A DNA stretch of 35,233 bases from contig CACGWQ010000012.1 of assembly GCA_902576815.1 (NCBI GenBank), positions 1 to 35,233 on the forward strand. Reading direction: 5' to 3'. A program made the translations under genes and the position numbers. Shown piece by piece: positions 30,755-35,233 of the stretch (positions are counted from its first letter, which is position 1; every line of letters starts with the position of its first letter). Source of the DNA: an uncultured Pelagibacteraceae bacterium. Its GTDB lineage: Bacteria; Pseudomonadota; Alphaproteobacteria; Pelagibacterales; Pelagibacteraceae. The notes beneath the pieces were generated by a model that saw only the letters and a program-made list of their open reading frames with translations, ran no database searches and was not told the DNA's origin.

Positions 30755-32323
30755 GTGATAGACAAAACAAATTTTGACAAAACAAACGCCTGGCCATTTG
30801 TTGAGGCTAAAAAGCTATTAAGAGAGAGAAAATCGAACATAGAGAAAAAAAATAAAATAGTTTTACAAACTGGCTATGGTCCTAGTGGTCTACCACATAT
30901 AGGTACATTTGGAGAAGTTGCAAGGACGACAATGATTGTCAACGCCCTTGATCATTTAACAGATATTCCAAAGGAAATTATTACATTTTCTGATGATATG
31001 GATGGTCTTAGAAAAGTACCTGAAAATGTTCCAAATCAGGAAAAGCTCAAAAATAATCTTCATAAACCTTTAACGGATGTCCCTGATCCATTTGAAAAGT
31101 TTAGTAGTTTTGGAGAACATAATAATAATATGTTGAAACAATTTCTTGATAATTTTAAATTTAAATATTCATTTAAAAGTTCTACAGAACTCTACAAGTC
31201 TGGTTATTTTAATGACACCCTAAAATTAGTTCTAGAAAATTATGAAAAAATTATGGAAATAATTCTTCCAACTTTAGGCAAAGAAAGACAGAAAACCTAT
31301 TCCCCCTTTTTACCAATATGCCCAGAAACTGGAAAAGTTCTTGAAATACCTGTTTTAGAAATTGATTCTAAATCTTCTAAAATCATATTTGATAATAATG
31401 GATCAAAATTGGAAAAAAGTATTTTAGACGGGAACTGCAAATTGCAATGGAAAGTTGATTGGGCAATGAGATGGTACGCTTTAGATGTTGATTTTGAAAT
31501 GTATGGAAAGGATTTAATTGAGAGTGCAATTCTTTCAACTAAGATTATTAAAACATTAGGTAAATCTAACCCATCTGGTTTTGCGTATGAACTTTTTTTG
31601 GACGAAAAAGGTGAAAAAATATCTAAATCAAAAGGTAATGGAGTAACTATAGATGAATGGTTGAATTATGCATCTCCTCAAAGTCTATCTCTTTACATGT
31701 ATCAAAATCCAAAAAGAGCAAAAAAATTGTACAGAGAAGTTGTTCCAAAAGCTGTTGATGAATATCTAGATTTTATAGAAAAAGGAAAAACTCAAAATGA
31801 TTTACAGAAGTTAATGAATCCAGTTTGGCATGTACATAATGGATTAATGCCAGAGGAAAATACAATTATGACTTTTTCAATGCTTTTAAATTTAGTTGAA
31901 ACAAGTAATGCGGACAGCAAAGAATTACTTTGGAAATTTGTAAAAAAATACAAGTCAGAAATTAATGAAAATGATCATCCAATTTTTGATAATTTAATTG
32001 AATATGCAATAAAATATTTCAATGATGTTATAAAAACAAAAAAAATTTATAAAACTCCAAATGAAAAAGAGAAAGTTGCACTGAAAGCATTAATTAAGTC
32101 TTTAGATAATTGTAATGATAAAATGGCTCCTGAAGATATTCAGACAAATATTTTTACCGTAGGAAAAGAAAATGGTTATAAAGAAAATTTAAGAGAATGG
32201 TTTAAGCTTATCTATGAGGTTGTATTTGGTGACGAAAATGGACCCAGAATGGGCTTCTTCATTAGTTTTTTTGGAGTAAATGAAACCAAAGAATTAATAA
32301 GAAAAAAGGTTGAAAATGTTTAA
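30755..32323 (+). CDS. lysK: Lysyl-tRNA synthetase, class I
   Basis: This 522-residue enzyme charges tRNA-Lys. It belongs to the class I type known from Archaea and from Alphaproteobacteria and some others, not to the usual class II LysS. The HIGH-like motif is GLPHIGTFGE (HIG at 48-50) and the KMSKS motif is KISKS (288-292). WKVDWAMRW (232-240) and ENGPRMGFF near the end are also typical. The start is GTG at 30755, with AAGGA upstream; the conserved N-terminus fits this start. The last 8 bases overlap pyrD. Confidence 0.95.
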   Translation: MIDKTNFDKTNAWPFVEAKKLLRERKSNIEKKNKIVLQTGYGPSGLPHIGTFGEVARTTMIVNALDHLTDIPKEIITFSDDMDGLRKVPENVPNQEKLKNNLHKPLTDVPDPFEKFSSFGEHNNNMLKQFLDNFKFKYSFKSSTELYKSGYFNDTLKLVLENYEKIMEIILPTLGKERQKTYSPFLPICPETGKVLEIPVLEIDSKSSKIIFDNNGSKLEKSILDGNCKLQWKVDWAMRWYALDVDFEMYGKDLIESAILSTKIIKTLGKSNPSGFAYELFLDEKGEKISKSKGNGVTIDEWLNYASPQSLSLYMYQNPKRAKKLYREVVPKAVDEYLDFIEKGKTQNDLQKLMNPVWHVHNGLMPEENTIMTFSMLLNLVETSNADSKELLWKFVKKYKSEINENDHPIFDNLIEYAIKYFNDVIKTKKIYKTPNEKEKVALKALIKSLDNCNDKMAPEDIQTNIFTVGKENGYKENLREWFKLIYEVVFGDENGPRMGFFISFFGVNETKELIRKKVENV

Positions 32324-33356
32324 TCTTATAAGACCTTTTATATTTAAATTTAGCCCTGAAGTTGCACACTCGCTAGCAATAAAGGCTTTAAAGTTAAATC
32401 AGATACCAGCTATAGATAAAACAACCAGAGTTACTATCCAAACTAAATTTTTAAACAAAACCTTAAATTCTCCTCTAGGTGTTGCTGCTGGATTTGATAA
32501 AAATGCAGAAGTTTACAATCCTCTATACAAACTAGGATTTGGTTTTGTTGAAGTAGGTACAATTACACCTAAACCACAAATAGGAAATCCAAAGCCAAGA
32601 GTGTTCAGATTGGAGGAAGATGAAGCTTTAATTAATAGACTTGGATTTAATAATATTGGATCAGAAGAAAGTAAAAAAAATATTGAAAATAATTCACCTA
32701 ATGGATTACTTGGTATTAATATAGGACCTAATAAAGATACTGAAAACAGAGTTGAAGATTATTTAATTTGTTTCAGAAAATTTCATAATTTAGCAGACTA
32801 TATTACAATTAATATTTCTTCTCCTAACACAGAAGATTTAAGAAACTTTCACAAAAATGAAGAGTTAGATAATCTTTTAAAATGCATAAATGAAGAAAAG
32901 AAAAATTTAAATTCAAATGTGCCAATAGCAGTCAAAGTATCTCCTGATATTGATGAAAAAAATATTGATGAAATCTCAAAACTTTTTTTAAAATATAATG
33001 TTCAAATAGTTATAGTTTCAAATACGACAGATAGAAATAGAGAAAATATATCTAATATAAATAAATTAGAGAAAGGCGGTTTGTCTGGAAAACCACTTGA
33101 AAATATCTCTAATGAATTGATTAATAAATTTTTTAAATTAGTTGGAAAAAAAATCTTAATAATTGGAGTTGGAGGCGTTGACTCCGCCGATGGCGTTTTT
33201 AATAAAATTGTAAGCGGTGCAACTCTTGTGCAATTGTATACAGGTATGGTTTATAAAGGACCAACTATTGCTTCAAAGATTAATAAAGATCTCGACGAAA
33301 TTGTAAAAAGAGAAGGTTTTAAAAATATTTCTGAAGCTATTGGATCAAAAAATTAA
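32316..33356 (+). CDS. pyrD: Dihydroorotate dehydrogenase, quinone-linked (class 2)
   Basis: This FMN enzyme oxidises dihydroorotate to orotate in pyrimidine synthesis and donates electrons to quinone at the membrane. I chose the ATG at 32316 (346 residues, MFNLIRPF) over a TTG at 32310. The N-terminal helical extension FKFSPEVAHSLAIKAL marks class 2. FMN and substrate motifs: GVAAGFDKNAEVYNPL, GFVEVGTITPKPQ, NISSPNTEDLR, KVSPDID and IGVGGVDSADG. The ATG overlaps the lysK stop by 8 bases (ATGTTTAA). Confidence 0.95.
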   Translation: MFNLIRPFIFKFSPEVAHSLAIKALKLNQIPAIDKTTRVTIQTKFLNKTLNSPLGVAAGFDKNAEVYNPLYKLGFGFVEVGTITPKPQIGNPKPRVFRLEEDEALINRLGFNNIGSEESKKNIENNSPNGLLGINIGPNKDTENRVEDYLICFRKFHNLADYITINISSPNTEDLRNFHKNEELDNLLKCINEEKKNLNSNVPIAVKVSPDIDEKNIDEISKLFLKYNVQIVIVSNTTDRNRENISNINKLEKGGLSGKPLENISNELINKFFKLVGKKILIIGVGGVDSADGVFNKIVSGATLVQLYTGMVYKGPTIASKINKDLDEIVKREGFKNISEAIGSKN

Positions 33357-33358
33357 TC

Positions 33359-33387
33359 TTGACTGGTATTCTTTAAGACCATATACA
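33359..33387 (+). promoter_or_regulatory. Sigma-70-type promoter of rpmB
   Basis: TTGACT (33359-33364), a 17-base spacer and TATACA (33382-33387) form a strong match within the 43-base gap after pyrD. The predicted start of transcription is about 33394, roughly 6 bases before the ATG at 33400, so the mRNA would have almost no leader. Confidence 0.65.
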
Positions 33388-33399
33388 TCTTGAAAATTT

Positions 33400-33681
33400 A
33401 TGTCTAAAAAATGCGAACTTACTGGTAAAATCCCTCTAAAAGGCCATAATGTTAGTCACGCTAACAATAAAACTAAGAGAAGATTTCTTCCAAATTTAAA
33501 GAAAGTAAAATTTAAAAGTGAACTTTTAAAAAAATCTATGAGATTAACAGTTTCAAATGCAGGTGTTAGATCTGTAGATAAAAAAGGTAGCTTTGATAAT
33601 TTCTTAAAATCTGCAAAATCAAGAGATTTATCGTTAAGATTAAAAAAGCTTAAAAAATCAATAATTGCAAAAACAGCATAA
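33400..33681 (+). CDS. rpmB: 50S ribosomal protein L28
   Basis: The protein has 93 residues. The opening [20 protein letters not shown], followed by [12 protein letters not shown], is the L28 signature, and the rest is basic as expected. The length is in the alphaproteobacterial range. It has its own probable promoter. Its stop overlaps the following transporter start by one base (TAATG). Confidence 0.96.
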   Translation: MSKKCELTGKIPLKGHNVSHANNKTKRRFLPNLKKVKFKSELLKKSMRLTVSNAGVRSVDKKGSFDNFLKSAKSRDLSLRLKKLKKSIIAKTA

Positions 33682-34229
33682 TGAATAAAGTTTTCCTTAC
33701 TCTCTCATTTTTAATGGGATTGGTTGTGCTAGCATCTAATTATTTAGTTCAATTTCCTATAAAATATTACGGTTTAGAGGAAATTTTAACTTACGGTGCT
33801 TTTAGTTATCCAATTGCATTTTTAATTACAGATTTAGCCAACAGATCCTTTGGAAAATTAGTAGCAAGAAAAATTGTCTATATAGGTTTCACAATTGGAA
33901 TTTTGTTTACTATAATATTTTCAACTAATTTTACTGATCTTATTTCTATAAGAATAGCAATTGGTTCAGGAACAGCTTTTATAATTGCTCAACTTTTAGA
34001 TGTTCAGATATTTGATCAATTAAGACAAAAAAAGTGGTTTATAGCACCTCTAACATCTTCTTTGATAGGTTCAACTGTTGATACTTTTTTATTTTTCTCA
34101 ATATCATTCTATGGAACGGGAATTCCTTGGGTAACTTTATCGTTAGGAGATCTTGCGGTAAAAATATTTGTAGCCCTTGTAATGTTGATACCTTTTAGAC
34201 TATTACTCGGCACACTAAAAGCAGCATAA
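33681..34229 (+). CDS. VUT-family membrane protein, probable queuosine precursor transporter
   Basis: This 182-residue integral membrane protein has about six hydrophobic segments. The features FPIKYYGLEEILTYGAFSYP, FLITDLANRSFG, QLLDVQIFDQLR and STVDTFLFFSISF are characteristic of the VUT/YhhQ family (PF02592). E. coli YhhQ takes up 7-cyano- and 7-aminomethyl-7-deazaguanine for queuosine tRNA modification. That substrate is inferred here by family only. It is translationally coupled to rpmB. Its stop directly abuts the stop of the convergent agmatine deiminase gene. Confidence 0.85.
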   Translation: MNKVFLTLSFLMGLVVLASNYLVQFPIKYYGLEEILTYGAFSYPIAFLITDLANRSFGKLVARKIVYIGFTIGILFTIIFSTNFTDLISIRIAIGSGTAFIIAQLLDVQIFDQLRQKKWFIAPLTSSLIGSTVDTFLFFSISFYGTGIPWVTLSLGDLAVKIFVALVMLIPFRLLLGTLKAA

Positions 34230-35233
34230 CTAAATTTTAGGTTCTTGTTGGGTCATGCAATGTATTGCACCAAATCCCCATATCAATTTGCTACAGTCAA
34301 CTGTTTCGATTTTTCTATTTCTAAAGTAATTTTTGAAAATTTTAATTACAATATTGTCTTCTTTTACTTTGAATATTGGAAGAATTATTTTTTTATTACA
34401 AATATAAAAATTCATATAACTTGCAGGAACTCTTGTATTCTCAATATAAATTGGTGAAGGCATAGGAACTTTTATAATTTTGAATTTCTTTCCTTCCTCA
34501 CATTTACTATCTTTCAATATATTTAAATTCTTATTTAAGTTTTTGTAATTTATATCTTTTTTATTATTTTCAACCGCAGTCATAATCGTATTTCTTGAAA
34601 CAAATCTTGATATGTCATCAACATGTCCATGTGTATCATCGCCAGCAATTCCTTTTTTAAGCCATATAAAGTTTTTTATATTTAAGTATTTATTAAACAT
34701 TTTTTCGTAGTCTTTTTTTTTAAAATTTTTATTTCTTTCTTGAATTTTGCTTAATAAACATTCTTCAGTTAATAGAATTGTACCTGAGCCATTTACATCA
34801 AATGCCCCCCCTTCCATGATTATTTTTCTAATTCTGCCTTTTTTTTTGATTATTGGATCAATCTTTTTAAAATTAGTAATTTTACTAATACTATTATTGA
34901 TTTTATTGTCATTTTTATAATTTTTATACTTTGACCATCCGTTAAAACCAAAATTTAGTATTACTTTTTTCTTTTTAAACTTATTTGTTATAAATATGGG
35001 TCCAGAATCTCTTAACCATATTCTATCAGTTTTAATATAGTGGAAGTTGATATTTTTAATTTTATTAAGTTTTATTAATTTTTTTATATTTTTTATATTT
35101 TTGCTAACGATTAAGTTAATTTTTTGATTTTTTGAAATTTTTTTTATAATCTTTAAAATTACTTCAGGAATAAATTGATATAATCCAGGCCAATCATTTT
35201 TATTATAAGGCCAAGCAATCCAAACTGAATTTT
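34230..35233 (-). CDS. aguA: Agmatine deiminase family protein, N-terminus outside the window
   Basis: The frame stays open on the minus strand from the stop at 34230 to the window end, well beyond the internal ATG at 34817. In order the translation shows SVWIAWPYNKNDWPG near the edge, DRIWLRDSGPIFI, NFGFNGWSKY, MEGGAFDVNGSG, GDDTHGHVDDISRF and the C-terminal catalytic cysteine in GAIHCMTQQEP. These are the conserved blocks of the agmatine/peptidylarginine deiminase family (PF04371). The likely reaction is agmatine to N-carbamoylputrescine in putrescine synthesis. About 333 codons are visible of roughly 340-370, so little is missing. A bacterial peptidylarginine deiminase role cannot be fully excluded. 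Confidence 0.88.
   Translation of the reverse strand, partial: NSVWIAWPYNKNDWPGLYQFIPEVILKIIKKISKNQKINLIVSKNIKNIKKLIKLNKIKNINFHYIKTDRIWLRDSGPIFITNKFKKKKVILNFGFNGWSKYKNYKNDNKINNSISKITNFKKIDPIIKKKGRIRKIIMEGGAFDVNGSGTILLTEECLLSKIQERNKNFKKKDYEKMFNKYLNIKNFIWLKKGIAGDDTHGHVDDISRFVSRNTIMTAVENNKKDINYKNLNKNLNILKDSKCEEGKKFKIIKVPMPSPIYIENTRVPASYMNFYICNKKIILPIFKVKEDNIVIKIFKNYFRNRKIETVDCSKLIWGFGAIHCMTQQEPKI

Noticed and set aside
34215..34240. CTAAAA ... TTTTAG inverted repeat at the VUT/agmatine deiminase junction, as a two-way terminator.
   Set aside because: Six A/T-rich pairs around a 14-base loop would not be stable, and no T run follows.

Overview
The window looks like a stretch of a SAR11 (Pelagibacterales, alphaproteobacterial) chromosome. 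It is very AT-rich, genes are packed with gaps of a few bases or short overlaps, proteins are lysine- and asparagine-rich and short for their families, and the gene orders are alphaproteobacterial: mdh-sucCDAB-lpd, priA-atpHAGDC, rplU-rpmA-obgE-proB-proA-nadD-rsfS-ctpA-rppH, and metX-metW-gloB divergent from hisC-tyrC. A class I (archaeal-type) lysyl-tRNA synthetase and a SAM-II riboswitch fit the same assignment. I see no tRNA, rRNA, CRISPR array, insertion sequence or prophage. No stretch above 300 bases lacks a gene; the longest gap is the 180-base metX/hisC divergent region.

Layout. Bases 1-9103 (+): the end of methylmalonate-semialdehyde dehydrogenase, then malate dehydrogenase, succinyl-CoA synthetase (sucC, sucD), the 2-oxoglutarate dehydrogenase complex (sucA, sucB) and lipoamide dehydrogenase. 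Bases 9123-15966 (+): PriA helicase and the five F1 ATP synthase genes. Bases 15959-22464 (-): ribosomal proteins L21 and L27, Obg GTPase, proline synthesis (proB, proA), NAD synthesis (nadD), ribosome silencing (rsfS), a periplasmic C-terminal protease and RppH. Bases 22529-24962 (-): metX-metW-gloB behind a SAM-II riboswitch. Bases 25143-27111 (+): hisC and tyrC. Bases 27113-30668 (-): trkH, ampG and a cytoplasmic NlpC/P60 peptidase. Bases 30755-34229 (+): lysK, pyrD, rpmB and a VUT-family transporter. Bases 34230-35233 (-): an agmatine deiminase whose N-terminus runs off the window.

How the genes work together. The first block is most of the lower TCA cycle, and the mmsA end next to it feeds propionyl-CoA and then succinyl-CoA metabolism. 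The priA-atp block supplies the F1 sector only; F0 genes are not here. The metX operon is probably switched off by SAM. AmpG plus the signal-less NlpC/P60 enzyme form a plausible muropeptide import and degradation pair.

The most notable points are: (1) three genes (sucA, sucB, trkH) each broken by exactly one extra A in an A-run, with normal family length restored by removing it; (2) a SAM-II riboswitch that starts at the predicted transcription start and has a complementary anti-aptamer strand downstream; (3) predicted near-leaderless transcripts for rpmB and hisC; (4) three convergent gene pairs with no room for a terminator. I did not find a clearly new biological system; most of the window is core metabolism.
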